Assembly: GCF_913058315.1 (NCBI RefSeq) | Contig: NZ_CAJXQY010000023.1 | Location: 1-44,355 of the forward strand | DNA length: 44,355 nt | Source of the DNA: an uncultured Alteromonas sp. | Lineage (GTDB): Bacteria; Pseudomonadota; Gammaproteobacteria; Enterobacterales; Alteromonadaceae | Direction of reading: 5' to 3' | Shown here: positions 1 to 8,856 of the stretch, piece by piece | How positions within the stretch are numbered: the first letter of the stretch is position 1 | How the letters are laid out: the number at the start of each line of letters is the position of its first letter | The notes under the pieces: model-generated | Database searches by the model: none | The model's input: the letters and a program-made list of their open reading frames with translations, nothing else | What the model was told of the DNA's origin: nothing | Translations under genes and position numbers: made by a program

Positions 1-234
1 AAGAACGAATGGCATTTTTCGACCTCCAAAAAAATATTATTCATGCTGAATGATCAGACTGGTAGGCTCGCGTGTTGTCCATCTTTATAACGGTATTTTC
101 TGCACACGATTGCTTTAAATCTAAAGGATGCATACAGAAGTATTAGTTTGTATACGTTTTAGCTAGGCCGCCGCCTATGTTCGGGATTGGCTAATGTTTG
201 AACAAATGCTAAACTTATACGTGAGGTGATAGGT

Positions 235-1041
235 ATGATTAATTTTAATATAAGCACAGAAAAGCCGCAGTCGTTACTGGAGCAAATTCAGCAGCGTCAG
301 GATAAACTGTCGGAAAAGCTGGCCTCAGGCAAGCAAATCAACAGTGCGGCAGATGGCGCTGCCGCGCAACAAATCATCGATCGCTTAACGTCTGAAGTTG
401 AAGGCGGCCGCCAGGCCGTAAACAATGCTTACGATGGTATCTCGCTGGCACAAGTGGCAGAGAGCGGGCTGGAAGGCATCAATAACGATGTGAATCGTAT
501 TCGTGAGTTAACGCTGCAATCAGGTAGCGGTATTCTTAATGATGCCGACCGCCAGGCTATCCAGTCAGAAATATCGCAACTGCAGCAGAATATTTCCCAG
601 ACCATTGAACAAACTGAGTTCGCTGGTAAGCCTCTGCTGTCGAATAGTGGCTCGATTGATTTTCAGGTAGGTAGTCAGGCGGGTCAGCAGATTAGTGTAG
701 GCACCCGTGATATTGGCAGCGAATTATCGGACGTGCTGTCGGTAGACATCACCTCACAGTCACTCGAAGATTCACTGGCCGCTGCTGACGCCGCTATCGA
801 AACTGTGGGTGGCGCGCGTGGCGACCTTGGCGCAGTGCAGAATCAGTTTGCATCCACTGCGCGCAATCTTACCGAAACCAATGTGAATCAGGCGGCAGCA
901 CGCAGTCGTATCCAGGATACGGATTATGCCCAGGCGAGCTCTCAGCAGGCGGCCAATGATATGCAGAACCAGGCAGCACTGACGGTTCAGGCGCAGGCCA
1001 ATCAGCAGCAGGGGCAGGTACTGAGCTTGTTGAATAACTAA
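235..1041 (+). CDS. Short atypical flagellin
   Basis: Filament subunit of 268 residues. The N-terminal D0/D1 coiled coil (about residues 1-135) carries flagellin signatures such as SEKLASGKQINSAADGAA and IRELTLQSGSG. The C-terminal D1/D0 (about 180-268) has ARSRIQDTDYA and ends QANQQQGQVLSLLNN, the usual flagellin tail. There is almost no variable D2/D3 domain. The first residues (MINFNIST) differ from the common MAL-V-TN start, so this is probably a minor or specialised flagellin. I start it at ATG 235, behind GAGGTGAT at 223-230, instead of GTG 226, which falls inside that ribosome site. It stands alone, with a terminator after it and flrA downstream. In positions 1-234 I see no gene and no clear FliA (sigma28) or correctly spaced sigma54 promoter. 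The family is certain; its place in the filament is not. Confidence 0.9.
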   Translation: MINFNISTEKPQSLLEQIQQRQDKLSEKLASGKQINSAADGAAAQQIIDRLTSEVEGGRQAVNNAYDGISLAQVAESGLEGINNDVNRIRELTLQSGSGILNDADRQAIQSEISQLQQNISQTIEQTEFAGKPLLSNSGSIDFQVGSQAGQQISVGTRDIGSELSDVLSVDITSQSLEDSLAAADAAIETVGGARGDLGAVQNQFASTARNLTETNVNQAAARSRIQDTDYAQASSQQAANDMQNQAALTVQAQANQQQGQVLSLLNN

Positions 1042-1059
1042 ATTGCACAAATTTACAAC

Positions 1060-1085
1060 AAAGGCAGGTTTACCTGCCTTTTTTA
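1060..1085 (+). terminator. Rho-independent terminator after flagellin
   Basis: A near-perfect GC-rich stem, AAAGGCAGGT at 1060-1069 and ACCTGCCTTT at 1072-1081, has a very short loop and leads into a T run (1079-1084). It begins 18 bases after the flagellin stop and separates the flagellin from flrA. Confidence 0.9.
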
Positions 1086-1322
1086 TTGCCAATAATCCGC
1101 TTTTTTCATTGCGATTCACATTGTTACCGCTACAATTGCCAGAGCGCTCTATACCAAATTGCATGCTTATCTATGCAAGCCGGTATTATCAATCCTTGGT
1201 TTCGGCCGCCAGGCTGTATTGCTGCCAAATCATTTGATGTTTGCCAACCGGGAAGGTGGAAATGTTGATGATAGTAAAAATTGTGTCCGATTTTTGACAG
1301 TCGCACACACAAAACCGTGGTT

Positions 1323-1331
1323 TGGTATAAA
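1323..1331 (+). promoter_or_regulatory. Possible extended -10 promoter for flrA
   Basis: TGGTATAAA fits an extended -10 element (TGnTATAAT) 33 bases before the flrA start. A TTGACA lies at 1294-1299, but the 26-base spacing is too long for a standard -35. That TTGACA is also the right arm of a GTC-N8-GAC inverted repeat (1285-1298) resembling a degenerate FlrA half-site pair, so autoregulation is possible but weakly supported. The rest of the 1086-1364 gap shows nothing I can name. Confidence 0.4.
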
Positions 1332-1364
1332 CTAGTAAATATAACAATAGCGTTTGGGGACTGA

Positions 1365-2798
1365 ATGAAGGATATATTGCTTGTTAGTAATAACAATGCA
1401 TTAAAACAAAATCTGCACACGATCCTGACATTTTTAGGGGAGCCGTGTGTTTCACTTTCGGTGTCTGAAGCGCAATCGTTGCTGGAAAATAAATCACCCG
1501 TTGCGGTGATCATCGATGTAGAAACAGGCAACGATGCCCTGGCGTTAATCAAAAATTATCCTCAGCATCCGTTTGTTGCGCTAAACATGGCAGATCAGCC
1601 TAGTTTAAATGTAGGCAATCTGGTTGGTCATATTACCTTACCAATTACGTACCCTTCGCTTACTCAGGCAATACATCGCTGCCAGGAATACATTCGTAGC
1701 CACCCGGTACGCAACGGGGCGGTACCTACCAAAACCCGGTTATTCCGTAGTCTGGTGGGGAAAAGCGAGCAAATTCAGGGTGTCCGCCGCTTAGTGGAGC
1801 AAGTTGCCCCCACTGAAGCCACGGTGCTTATTCTGGGAGAGTCGGGTACCGGTAAAGAAGTGGTCGCTCGTAATGTACATTTCCTGTCAGAACGTAAAGA
1901 TGGGCCGTTTATACCGGTAAACTGTGGTGCTATTCCTGGTGAATTGCTGGAAAGTGAGCTTTTTGGTCACGAAAAAGGCGCGTTTACCGGCGCTATTAGT
2001 GCCCGTAAAGGGCGTTTTGAATTGGCCGAAGGCGGCACACTGTTTCTCGATGAAATCGGTGATATGCCGCTGCAGATGCAGGTGAAATTACTGCGCGTTC
2101 TGCAGGAAAGAATGTTTGAAAGAGTCGGTGGTAACCGGCCCATACAGTGTGACGTGCGAATTATCGCCGCTACCCATCGCGATCTGGAAAAGATGATTGC
2201 CGATGATAAGTTCCGCGAGGATTTATATTACCGTCTGAATGTGTTCCCTATTGACAGTCCGGCCCTGCGTGAACGCCGAGAGGATATCCCGTTACTGTTG
2301 CAGGAGTTGATCAGCCGCATTCAGGGGGATGGTGTTGACCCGGTGAAATTTACCGAGCGTGCTATCAGTTCGCTGATGGAACACCCCTGGTCGGGCAATG
2401 TCCGCGAATTGTCTAATCTGGTGGAACGGCTGATGATCCTCTATCCAGGCCAGATTGTCGATGTGCAGGATCTGCCGCAAAAATATCAGTATGGTGATAT
2501 GGAGCGCTTCGAGCCGGATTACCCGGAAGAAGTGCTTGAGCGGGATGCCTTCAATGAACTCTTTGCCGAGTCGGCCGGGTACGATGATGATACATCTGAG
2601 CCTGAACCGGCTATCAACGGATATTTACCGGATGAAGGGGTAAACCTCAAAGAGTATCTCTCGGAGCTGGAGATTAATCTTATCCAGCAAGCCCTCGATC
2701 AGCAGGAGTGGGTTGTTGCCCGGGCTGCCGATAAGCTGGGAATGCGCCGAACCACCCTGGTTGAGAAGATGCGCAAGTACAATATTCAGCGTGACTAA
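1365..2798 (+). CDS. flrA: Flagellar master regulator FlrA (FleQ family)
   Basis: Sigma54-dependent activator at the top of the polar flagellar hierarchy; 477 residues. It has an N-terminal degenerate receiver-like domain (about 1-115), an AAA+ domain with Walker A GESGTGKE (158-165), the sigma54-contact loop GAFTGA (205-210) and Walker B LFLDE (226-230), and a C-terminal Fis-type helix-turn-helix (about 435-475). The LFRS motif at 126-129 and Arg169-Asn170 match the c-di-GMP binding positions described for FleQ and FlrA, so c-di-GMP probably inhibits it. It is monocistronic in layout, with 205 bases to flrB. The likely direct target is the flrBC promoter, which has a good FleQ-type box. Identity is secure; c-di-GMP control is inferred from conserved residues. 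Confidence 0.95.
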   Translation: MKDILLVSNNNALKQNLHTILTFLGEPCVSLSVSEAQSLLENKSPVAVIIDVETGNDALALIKNYPQHPFVALNMADQPSLNVGNLVGHITLPITYPSLTQAIHRCQEYIRSHPVRNGAVPTKTRLFRSLVGKSEQIQGVRRLVEQVAPTEATVLILGESGTGKEVVARNVHFLSERKDGPFIPVNCGAIPGELLESELFGHEKGAFTGAISARKGRFELAEGGTLFLDEIGDMPLQMQVKLLRVLQERMFERVGGNRPIQCDVRIIAATHRDLEKMIADDKFREDLYYRLNVFPIDSPALRERREDIPLLLQELISRIQGDGVDPVKFTERAISSLMEHPWSGNVRELSNLVERLMILYPGQIVDVQDLPQKYQYGDMERFEPDYPEEVLERDAFNELFAESAGYDDDTSEPEPAINGYLPDEGVNLKEYLSELEINLIQQALDQQEWVVARAADKLGMRRTTLVEKMRKYNIQRD

Positions 2799-2816
2799 CA
2801 CCGCGGGCCTGAGTAA

Positions 2817-2838
2817 GAGTTAACCATTCGGTTAGCTC
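2817..2838 (+). terminator. Hairpin after flrA, weak terminator candidate
   Basis: GAGTTAACC (2817-2825), a 4-base loop, then GGTTAGCTC (2830-2838) pair along nine positions with one G-U. No T run follows, so it may only stabilise the 3' end or cause partial termination. Confidence 0.35.
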
Positions 2839-2872
2839 CATCTCTGTAGGTCAGCGCCGATAACCTCCATTT

Positions 2873-2886
2873 GTCATTATATTGAC
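2873..2886 (+). promoter_or_regulatory. FlrA/FleQ-type binding box upstream of flrBC
   Basis: GTCATTATATTGAC matches the published FleQ consensus GTCaNTAAAtTGAC at every specified position except one. It is part of the wider inverted repeat TGTCA-N6-TGACA (2872-2887). It lies 56 bases upstream of the flrB -24 element, a reasonable enhancer distance. In Vibrio, FlrA activates flrBC, which fits. Confidence 0.7.
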
Positions 2887-2941
2887 AGCGAAGATTTCGT
2901 CAAAAACTACTTATCTTATTGAAATTTAATGCCTAAATTTC

Positions 2942-2957
2942 TGGCACGACTAATGCT
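2942..2957 (+). promoter_or_regulatory. Sigma54 promoter of flrBC
   Basis: TGGCACGACTAATGCT has the invariant GG and GC separated by exactly ten bases and a perfect TGGCACG -24 half (consensus TGGCACG-N4-TTGCW). Transcription should start near 2968, giving a leader of about 35 bases to flrB. It is expected to depend on FlrA. Confidence 0.85.
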
Positions 2958-3003
2958 AATTCCTTAGCAGTCCAACAAGTGTCTGCAAATTGACGAGGAA
3001 TGT

Positions 3004-4158
3004 ATGGCATTAAATAGTCGTGTTGCCAATACCGTAGAAGAAGTATCGATAAAGCCGGGGAAAAGCCGTCAGGCCGCGGCCGATTTATCGCTGGTACGCG
3101 AAACTGCTCAATCACCGCAGCAGGAACTCGACTCCTTACGGCAACAAGCGTCCCGCCTTAATCACCTGTTACAGGTTATGCCTGCCGGGGTTATCGTGCT
3201 GGATGGCAAAGGATTTGTGAGGCAAGCCAACGAACAGGCGTCTTTGTTGCTTGGCGAACCGCTCGAAGGTGAGTTGTGGCGAACCATTATTGCCCGCTCT
3301 TTTAAACCCCGCGCCGATGATGGTCACGAAGTGTCGTTGTTCGACGGGCGTCGGGTTAAACTGTCTATTACGCCGCTGGTGAATGAACCAGGGCAACTTA
3401 TCGTGCTTACCGACCTGACGGAAACCCGCCAGTTACAGGCGCGGCTGAGTCACCTGCAGCGCTTGTCCTCACTGGGCAAAATGGTTGCTTCTCTGGCCCA
3501 TCAAATTCGTACGCCACTGTCAGCGGCAATGCTGTATGCGGCCAATCTGACCCGCAAGAATCTGCAGCCGGAATCCGGCGTTCAGTTTGCGCATAAACTG
3601 CAGGACCGACTCAAAGAACTGGAGAGCCAGGTCAACGACATGTTGCTGTTCGCCAAAAGCGGTGAGCAACAGGTCGTTAACGATATCTCAGTGCAAGAAC
3701 TGTATGAGGCAATTGCGCCGACAGCGCAAACCATTACTCAGAGCCAGGATCAGCTCGTTATCTATAAAGGTCAGCATATTAATGCGTCGATCACCGGTAA
3801 TCTTACCGCTTTGCAGGGTGCTTTACTCAATCTGATCCAGAATGCCAGCCAGATTAGCCCGAAGGGCAGTGACGTGACCGTGCAGTTCAGCGTACTAAAC
3901 CGCTGGTTGTGTATCACCATCAGTGATCAGGGACCGGGTATTTCTGACGCCCTGAAAGATAAAATTTTCGAACCCTTTTACACCACCAAAACGCATGGCA
4001 CCGGCCTTGGCCTGGCCGTAGTGCAGTCGGTGGTGAAAGCACATCAGGGCCGCATTAATGTGGAAAATCTGGCCGACGAAGGCGCCTGTTTTTCCATAAT
4101 GTTACCTCGCGCATTTGCCAGTGATATGGTAATTGCCGACACCCAACCAGAGGAATAA
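3004..4158 (+). CDS. flrB: Flagellar sensor histidine kinase FlrB (FleS family)
   Basis: Cytoplasmic kinase that phosphorylates FlrC to switch on mid-class flagellar genes; 384 residues with no membrane segment. A PAS-like sensor region (about 55-140) is followed by the HisKA helix pair with phospho-acceptor His166 in SLAHQIRTPLS, then an HATPase with N-box NLIQNASQ, G1 box DQGPGIS and G2 box GTGLGLAVV. The ATG at 3004 follows GAGGA at 2994-2998. The flrC start codon follows the stop after 3 bases, so the two genes form one operon driven by the sigma54 promoter upstream. Confidence 0.95.
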   Translation: MALNSRVANTVEEVSIKPGKSRQAAADLSLVRETAQSPQQELDSLRQQASRLNHLLQVMPAGVIVLDGKGFVRQANEQASLLLGEPLEGELWRTIIARSFKPRADDGHEVSLFDGRRVKLSITPLVNEPGQLIVLTDLTETRQLQARLSHLQRLSSLGKMVASLAHQIRTPLSAAMLYAANLTRKNLQPESGVQFAHKLQDRLKELESQVNDMLLFAKSGEQQVVNDISVQELYEAIAPTAQTITQSQDQLVIYKGQHINASITGNLTALQGALLNLIQNASQISPKGSDVTVQFSVLNRWLCITISDQGPGISDALKDKIFEPFYTTKTHGTGLGLAVVQSVVKAHQGRINVENLADEGACFSIMLPRAFASDMVIADTQPEE

Positions 4159-4161
4159 CCC

Positions 4162-5508
4162 ATGCCAAAAACAACCGTACTGATCGTCGAGGATGATGCA
4201 GGCCTGCGCGAGGCGCTGGTAGATACGCTGTTACTGGCTGATTATCAGGTGGTCGCCGCCGATTCAGCAGAGCAGGCGATTATGCTGCTCAGTAAGCAGT
4301 CGGTGGATATCGTGGTAAGTGATATTCAGATGGGCGAAATGAATGGCCTGGCGCTATTAAAAGCGATTAAGAGCAAAGATGCCAATTTACCGGTACTGCT
4401 GATGACGGCTTATGCCACAGTGGATGACGCCGTGAGTGCCATGCGCGATGGTGCGACGGATTATTTGTCCAAACCCTTTGCTCCCGAAGTGCTGCTGAAT
4501 CTGGTTGGCCGCTATGCACCGGCGCAAAAAGTAGAGTCCCGTCAACCCATTGTAGGCGACAGTAGCAGCCTGGAATTACTGCAACTAGCGCGTAAGGTAG
4601 CTCGCTCAGAGGCAACCGTGATGGTGTTGGGGCCAAGTGGTTCGGGTAAAGAAGTGCTGTCCCGTTATATCCATGACAATTCGCAGCGCAGTCAGTCACC
4701 TTTTGTGGCGATTAACTGTGCGGCCATTCCTGAAAATATGCTGGAGGCTACCTTATTTGGATATGAGAAAGGTGCATTTACCGGCGCAGTGCAGGCGTGT
4801 CCTGGTAAGTTCGAACAAGCACAGGGGGGCACTTTGCTGCTCGACGAAATCACCGAGATGGACCTGGCGTTGCAAGCTAAGTTATTACGTGTCCTGCAGG
4901 AAAAAGAAGTGGAGCGTCTGGGTGCTCGCAAAACCATTGAACTGGATGTGCGGGTGATTGCCACCAGCAACCGCGATCTTAAAGAAGCCGTGGCCCGGGG
5001 CGAATTTCGGGAGGATTTATATTACCGACTGAATGTGTTTCCAATCACCTGGTTGCCACTGGCACAGCGGGTAGGGGATATTATTCCTCTCGCCGAACAC
5101 CTGATCAATCGTCATGCTGCTCAGCAAGGATTAGGGCAGTTAAAATTGAGTGCGTCAGCACGTAGTAAACTGTTACAGCATGGCTGGCCGGGTAATGTCC
5201 GTGAACTGGAAAATGTTTGTCAGCGAGCATTGATACTATGTGAATCCGAGGTAATTGATGCCAGCGATCTGATGATCGAACCTATGAGCGGGCAGTCCTT
5301 TGCTTCTGCCAGTGAAGCAGATTATGAAGAAGATGATAGCCGGCTGGGCTCGGAGCTGCGCTACCAGGAGCACCAGATCATTCTGGATACTCTGGCTTCC
5401 TGCAAGGGTAAACGCAAGGACGTGGCCGAAAAGCTCGGCATCAGCCCGCGTACATTGCGCTATAAACTGGCTCGCATGCGCGAGCAGGGTATCGAAGTAC
5501 CGGCCTGA
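4162..5508 (+). CDS. flrC: Flagellar response regulator FlrC (FleR family)
   Basis: NtrC-type activator of the class III flagellar promoters; 448 residues. The receiver domain keeps the full active site: acidic pair in VEDD (10-11), phospho-acceptor Asp54, Thr82 and Lys104. The AAA+ domain has Walker A GPSGSGKE (157-164) and GAFTGA (204-209). A Fis-type helix-turn-helix ends the protein (ISPRTLRYKLARMRE). Unlike FlrA, its receiver looks phosphorylatable, as expected for the partner of FlrB. A terminator-like hairpin follows, then the FlrC-type sigma54 promoter of the fliE operon. Confidence 0.95.
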   Translation: MPKTTVLIVEDDAGLREALVDTLLLADYQVVAADSAEQAIMLLSKQSVDIVVSDIQMGEMNGLALLKAIKSKDANLPVLLMTAYATVDDAVSAMRDGATDYLSKPFAPEVLLNLVGRYAPAQKVESRQPIVGDSSSLELLQLARKVARSEATVMVLGPSGSGKEVLSRYIHDNSQRSQSPFVAINCAAIPENMLEATLFGYEKGAFTGAVQACPGKFEQAQGGTLLLDEITEMDLALQAKLLRVLQEKEVERLGARKTIELDVRVIATSNRDLKEAVARGEFREDLYYRLNVFPITWLPLAQRVGDIIPLAEHLINRHAAQQGLGQLKLSASARSKLLQHGWPGNVRELENVCQRALILCESEVIDASDLMIEPMSGQSFASASEADYEEDDSRLGSELRYQEHQIILDTLASCKGKRKDVAEKLGISPRTLRYKLARMREQGIEVPA

Positions 5509-5531
5509 TAGTACGGTTTTTTCTACTATTG

Positions 5532-5560
5532 CAGGGCGCTTATTTCAGCGCCCTGTTTGC
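5532..5560 (+). terminator. Terminator after flrC
   Basis: A perfect nine-pair stem, CAGGGCGCT (5532-5540) with AGCGCCCTG (5547-5555), has a six-base loop and only TTT after it. The stem is strong and the T tract short, so it probably ends the flrBC transcript, perhaps incompletely. Confidence 0.7.
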
Positions 5561-5600
5561 TATTCCCCTCCGATAACCCGTAGCCCTGTGCCTGATTGCC

Positions 5601-5614
5601 GTCATAAATTTGGC
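5601..5614 (+). promoter_or_regulatory. Degenerate FlrA/FleQ-like box upstream of fliE
   Basis: GTCATAAATTTGGC resembles the FleQ consensus (about 10 of 13 specified positions) and lies 41 bases upstream of the fliE -24 element. It is much weaker than the flrBC box. An FlrC site is expected here, and I do not have a firm FlrC consensus to test. Confidence 0.3.
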
Positions 5615-5654
5615 ATAAATACGTAAGTTTCTGATATTAAATAATAATAAAAGT

Positions 5655-5670
5655 TGGTCTGGTCCTTGCT
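5655..5670 (+). promoter_or_regulatory. Sigma54 promoter of the fliE operon
   Basis: TGGTCTGGTCCTTGCT has GG and GC at the correct ten-base spacing and a perfect TTGCT -12 half. It sits 78 bases before fliE and is the apparent entry point for fliEFGHIJ. By analogy with Vibrio it should be FlrC-dependent. Confidence 0.8.
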
Positions 5671-5747
5671 GTAGATCTCTGTAAGTACCATTAAAGCCAT
5701 AAATCCGGCACCACCGGACAGGCAATCAACACACATCAGGAGCCGTT

Positions 5748-6086
5748 ATGGACGTTAAAGCCAACAGTTTGTATCAGGAAATGCAGGCTATGATCGCGCA
5801 GACTCGTCTGGACGTTAATCCACAGCAAAATCTTGAAGTCAGTACAGAGTTAAATACTTCGAAAAGCGATTTTGCCGCGATGCTGGGCAATGCTGTTGAG
5901 AAGGTAAACAGTATGCAACTCGAATCCAAAGAAATGACTCAGCGTTTCGAAATGGGCGACAAATCCCTCAGCCTGGCTGAAGTAATGCTGGCCAAGGAGA
6001 AGTCGGGCATTGCGTTTGAAGCCACCGTACAGGTGCGCAACAAAGTGCTGGAAGCGTACAAGCAAATCATGAATATGCCGGTGTAG
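5748..6086 (+). CDS. fliE: Flagellar basal-body protein FliE
   Basis: Adaptor joining the MS ring to the proximal rod and the export gate; 112 residues, typical for the family. The C-terminal half shows the conserved FliE block: DKSLSLAEVMLAKEKSGIAFEATVQ is shortened here to LAEVMLAKEKSGIAFEA, with VRNKVLEAYKQIMNMPV at the end. There is no signal peptide, as expected for a substrate of the flagellar export apparatus. It is the first gene of the basal-body operon, 15 bases before fliF. Confidence 0.95.
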   Translation: MDVKANSLYQEMQAMIAQTRLDVNPQQNLEVSTELNTSKSDFAAMLGNAVEKVNSMQLESKEMTQRFEMGDKSLSLAEVMLAKEKSGIAFEATVQVRNKVLEAYKQIMNMPV

Positions 6087-6100
6087 TGGAGTGACTGACT

Positions 6101-7789
6101 GTGGCTGAAGCAACGGGAACAAATCTGGCCGTCTCTGACGCGGCGGATTCCGATAACGAGCAAAAATCCGGGTTTATGGACACCATTGGCAGTACCGATA
6201 TGGTGCGCCAGATGACGCTGGTCGTTGTGTTGGTAATCAGCGTAGCTATCGCCATCTTTGTGGTGTTGTTTATCCAGGAACCGGATTTCCGTCCGCTGGC
6301 TAAAATGGACACCGAAGAGCTGATTGAAACCCTCGATTATCTTGATGCCAACCAGATTGAATATCAGTTGGAAGGTAATATCGTTCACGTTCGGGTCGAC
6401 GAATACCAAAAAATTAAACTGGGTATGAGCCGTGAAGGTCTGGCGCAGGCCGAACAGGCTGGCAGCGACATTATCATGCAGGATATGGGCTTTGGCGTGT
6501 CACAGCGGGTGGAAATGGAACGCCTCAAACACGCTCGGGAAATACAGGTGGCTGCCACGATTGAAGACATGGCCAGCATCAAAAAGGCCCGCGTACTGCT
6601 GGCATTGCCGAAAGAAAACGTGTTTGCCCGCCGTGAGAAAAAAGCCAGCGCCACCGTGGTGCTTACTGCCACTCGCGGCTCGGCGATTACCGGTGAAGAG
6701 GTGGACGCGGTGGTTGATATCGTTGCCTCCGCGGTGCAGGGCATGGAGCCTGAGCGCGTCACCGTTACCGATAGCAATGGCCGGTTACTGAACTCCGGCT
6801 CGCAAAATTCAGTCAGTGCCAGGGCACGAAAAGAATATGAAATCGAACGTCAGCGTGAGAGCGAATATCAGGAAAAAATTGATGCTATTTTGATCCCCGT
6901 GCTGGGCATTGGTAACTACACCGCGCAAGTGGATGTTAGTATGGACTTTACCGCGGTAGAGCAAACCCAGCGCCGTTATAATCCTGATTTACCCGCAGTG
7001 CGCAGTGAAATGGTGGTCGAGGAAAACTCTGTGGGTTCGGTTGCCGCCGGCATTCCCGGCGCGATCAGTAATCAGCCGCCACTGGATGCTAATATTCCTG
7101 AAAACGCAGTAGGAAATGGTCAGGTTGCGCCGGTCCCCGGCCGTACCACTAAAGAATCAACCCGCAACTATGAACTCGACACCACTATCAGCCATACCAA
7201 GCAACAAACTGGTGTTATCCGTCGCCTGAGTGTATCAGTGGCGGTGGACTATCAACAAACCAGCGCTGAAGACGGAACCGTTAGCAGCGAAGCCCGCAGT
7301 CAGGAAGAGTTACTCAGCATACGCCGTTTATTGCAGGGCGGTATTGGCTTCGATGTGACCCGTGGTGACAGCCTCGAAGTGGTCAGCATGCCGTTCAGTC
7401 GCATCGATGCCGGTGATATGGAAGAGCTACCACTTTGGGAACAACCTTTCTTTATGCCTATACTTAAGTGGGTAATGGGCGGACTGGTCGTTATCACGCT
7501 GATCTTTGCCGTCATCAGACCGATGCTGTCAAAACTGATCAATCCGGCGGATAGTCAGGCTAGTGATGAATTTGACGCTGATGAAGGATTGGATCTGGGT
7601 GATGATACCATTAACATGCTGTCCAGCGAGTTTGATGCCGGCCAGGTTGGCTTTGCACCGGATGGCTCGTTAATGTTGCCGGATCTGCATAAAGATGAAG
7701 ATGTGTTAAAAGCGGTGCGTGCACTGGTGGCCAATGAACCTGAACTATCTGCCCAGGTAGTGAAGGGCTGGCTGTTGCAGGATGAGTAA
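6101..7789 (+). CDS. fliF: MS-ring protein FliF
   Basis: Inner-membrane protein whose multimers form the MS ring, the platform for rotor and export gate; 562 residues, close to the usual 550-570. It has a first membrane helix at about 44-66, a large periplasmic ring-building region, a second membrane helix at about 450-475 (WVMGGLVVITLIFAVI) and an acidic cytoplasmic tail that should bind FliG, ending in the conserved block around AVRALVANEPELSAQVVKGW. The start is GTG with GGAG nine bases upstream. It lies between fliE and fliG in one operon. Confidence 0.96.
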   Translation: MAEATGTNLAVSDAADSDNEQKSGFMDTIGSTDMVRQMTLVVVLVISVAIAIFVVLFIQEPDFRPLAKMDTEELIETLDYLDANQIEYQLEGNIVHVRVDEYQKIKLGMSREGLAQAEQAGSDIIMQDMGFGVSQRVEMERLKHAREIQVAATIEDMASIKKARVLLALPKENVFARREKKASATVVLTATRGSAITGEEVDAVVDIVASAVQGMEPERVTVTDSNGRLLNSGSQNSVSARARKEYEIERQRESEYQEKIDAILIPVLGIGNYTAQVDVSMDFTAVEQTQRRYNPDLPAVRSEMVVEENSVGSVAAGIPGAISNQPPLDANIPENAVGNGQVAPVPGRTTKESTRNYELDTTISHTKQQTGVIRRLSVSVAVDYQQTSAEDGTVSSEARSQEELLSIRRLLQGGIGFDVTRGDSLEVVSMPFSRIDAGDMEELPLWEQPFFMPILKWVMGGLVVITLIFAVIRPMLSKLINPADSQASDEFDADEGLDLGDDTINMLSSEFDAGQVGFAPDGSLMLPDLHKDEDVLKAVRALVANEPELSAQVVKGWLLQDE

Positions 7790-7804
7790 TTAAGGGGTCG
7801 TAAC

Positions 7805-8845
7805 ATGGCAGAAGAACTGGCCACACAAGAAGAACAAACTTACGACGTAAGTAAGCTCGAAGGCGTTGAGAAAGCCGCGATCCTGCTACTGAGCCTGTCG
7901 GAAGAAGATGCTGCCCAGATCCTTAAACATCTGGAGCCAAAACAAGTACAAAAACTCGGTGCGGCCATGGCCCGTATCGATGATATGACACAGGCAAAAA
8001 TTACCTCTGTACATAAGCACTTTATCGAAGAAATTCAGAACTACTCAACCATTGGCTTCCAGAGTCAGGACTTTGTTAAACGGGCATTAACTGCAGCGTT
8101 GGGTGAAGATAAAGCTGCCAACCTGATTGATCAGATCCTGATGGGCTCCGGCGCCAAAGGCCTGGATTCCCTTAAGTGGATGGATTCCAAGCAGGTGGCG
8201 AGTATTATTCGCAACGAACACCCGCAGATCCAGACCATCGTGTTGTCTTATCTGGAGCCCGAGCAATCTGCCGAGATTTTGTCGCAGTTCCCCGAAAAAG
8301 TTCGCCTGGATTTATTGATGCGGGTAGCCAACCTCGAAGAAGTTCAACCTGCTGCGTTGCAGGAGCTTAATGAGATCATGGAGAAACAGTTTGCCGGTCA
8401 GGCCGGTACCCAGGCAGCCAAAATGGGCGGCCTGAAGTCTGCTGCCGATATTATGAATTACCTGGATACCAGTATTGAAGGCCAACTGATGGATGCGATT
8501 CGCGAGCAGGACGAAGAACTCAGTCAGCAAATTCAGGATCTGATGTTTGTGTTCGACAACCTGGTGGATGTGGACGATCGTGGTATTCAGGCTATTCTGC
8601 GCGAGGTGCAGCAGGACTCGCTGCTTAAAGCCATTAAGGGCGCCGACGAAGAACTCAAGAACAAGATCACCAACAACATGTCGAAACGTGCAGCAGAAAT
8701 GCTCACTGATGATCTTGAGGCCATGGGGCCGGTGCGGATCAGCGAAGTGGAAACTGCACAGAAAGAAATTCTGTCGGTGGCCCGACGCCTGGCTGATGCC
8801 GGTGAAATTATGCTTGGCGGCGGTGGCGGCGAAGAGTTCCTCTAA
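7805..8845 (+). CDS. fliG: Motor switch protein FliG
   Basis: Rotor protein that contacts FliF, FliM and the stator; 346 residues. The N-terminal domain binds FliF, and the middle domain carries the EHPQ motif (RNEHPQIQTIVLSYL). The C-terminal torque helix keeps the charged residues important for stator contact (KRAAEMLTDDLEAMGPVR). The C terminus is glycine-rich, then EEFL. The ATG at 7805 follows AAGGGG. Polar systems usually run on Na+ stators (PomAB), but no stator gene is in this window, so the coupling ion cannot be read here. Confidence 0.97.
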   Translation: MAEELATQEEQTYDVSKLEGVEKAAILLLSLSEEDAAQILKHLEPKQVQKLGAAMARIDDMTQAKITSVHKHFIEEIQNYSTIGFQSQDFVKRALTAALGEDKAANLIDQILMGSGAKGLDSLKWMDSKQVASIIRNEHPQIQTIVLSYLEPEQSAEILSQFPEKVRLDLLMRVANLEEVQPAALQELNEIMEKQFAGQAGTQAAKMGGLKSAADIMNYLDTSIEGQLMDAIREQDEELSQQIQDLMFVFDNLVDVDDRGIQAILREVQQDSLLKAIKGADEELKNKITNNMSKRAAEMLTDDLEAMGPVRISEVETAQKEILSVARRLADAGEIMLGGGGGEEFL

Positions 8846-8856
8846 CAGGATAAGCT

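Noticed and set aside
191..206. Sigma54-like promoter before the flagellin (TTGGCTAATGTTTGAA)
   Set aside because: The -12 element is one base too close and lacks GC. A TAGGCTCGCGTGTTGTC alternative near 64-80 also lacks GC at -12.
1..234. Possible end of an upstream gene or RNA at the window start
   Set aside because: No credible coding frame, tRNA or structured RNA could be recognised in these bases.
5939..6409. Minus-strand open frame of 156 codons opposite fliE-fliF
   Set aside because: It is antisense to two well-conserved flagellar genes and has no coherent protein features.
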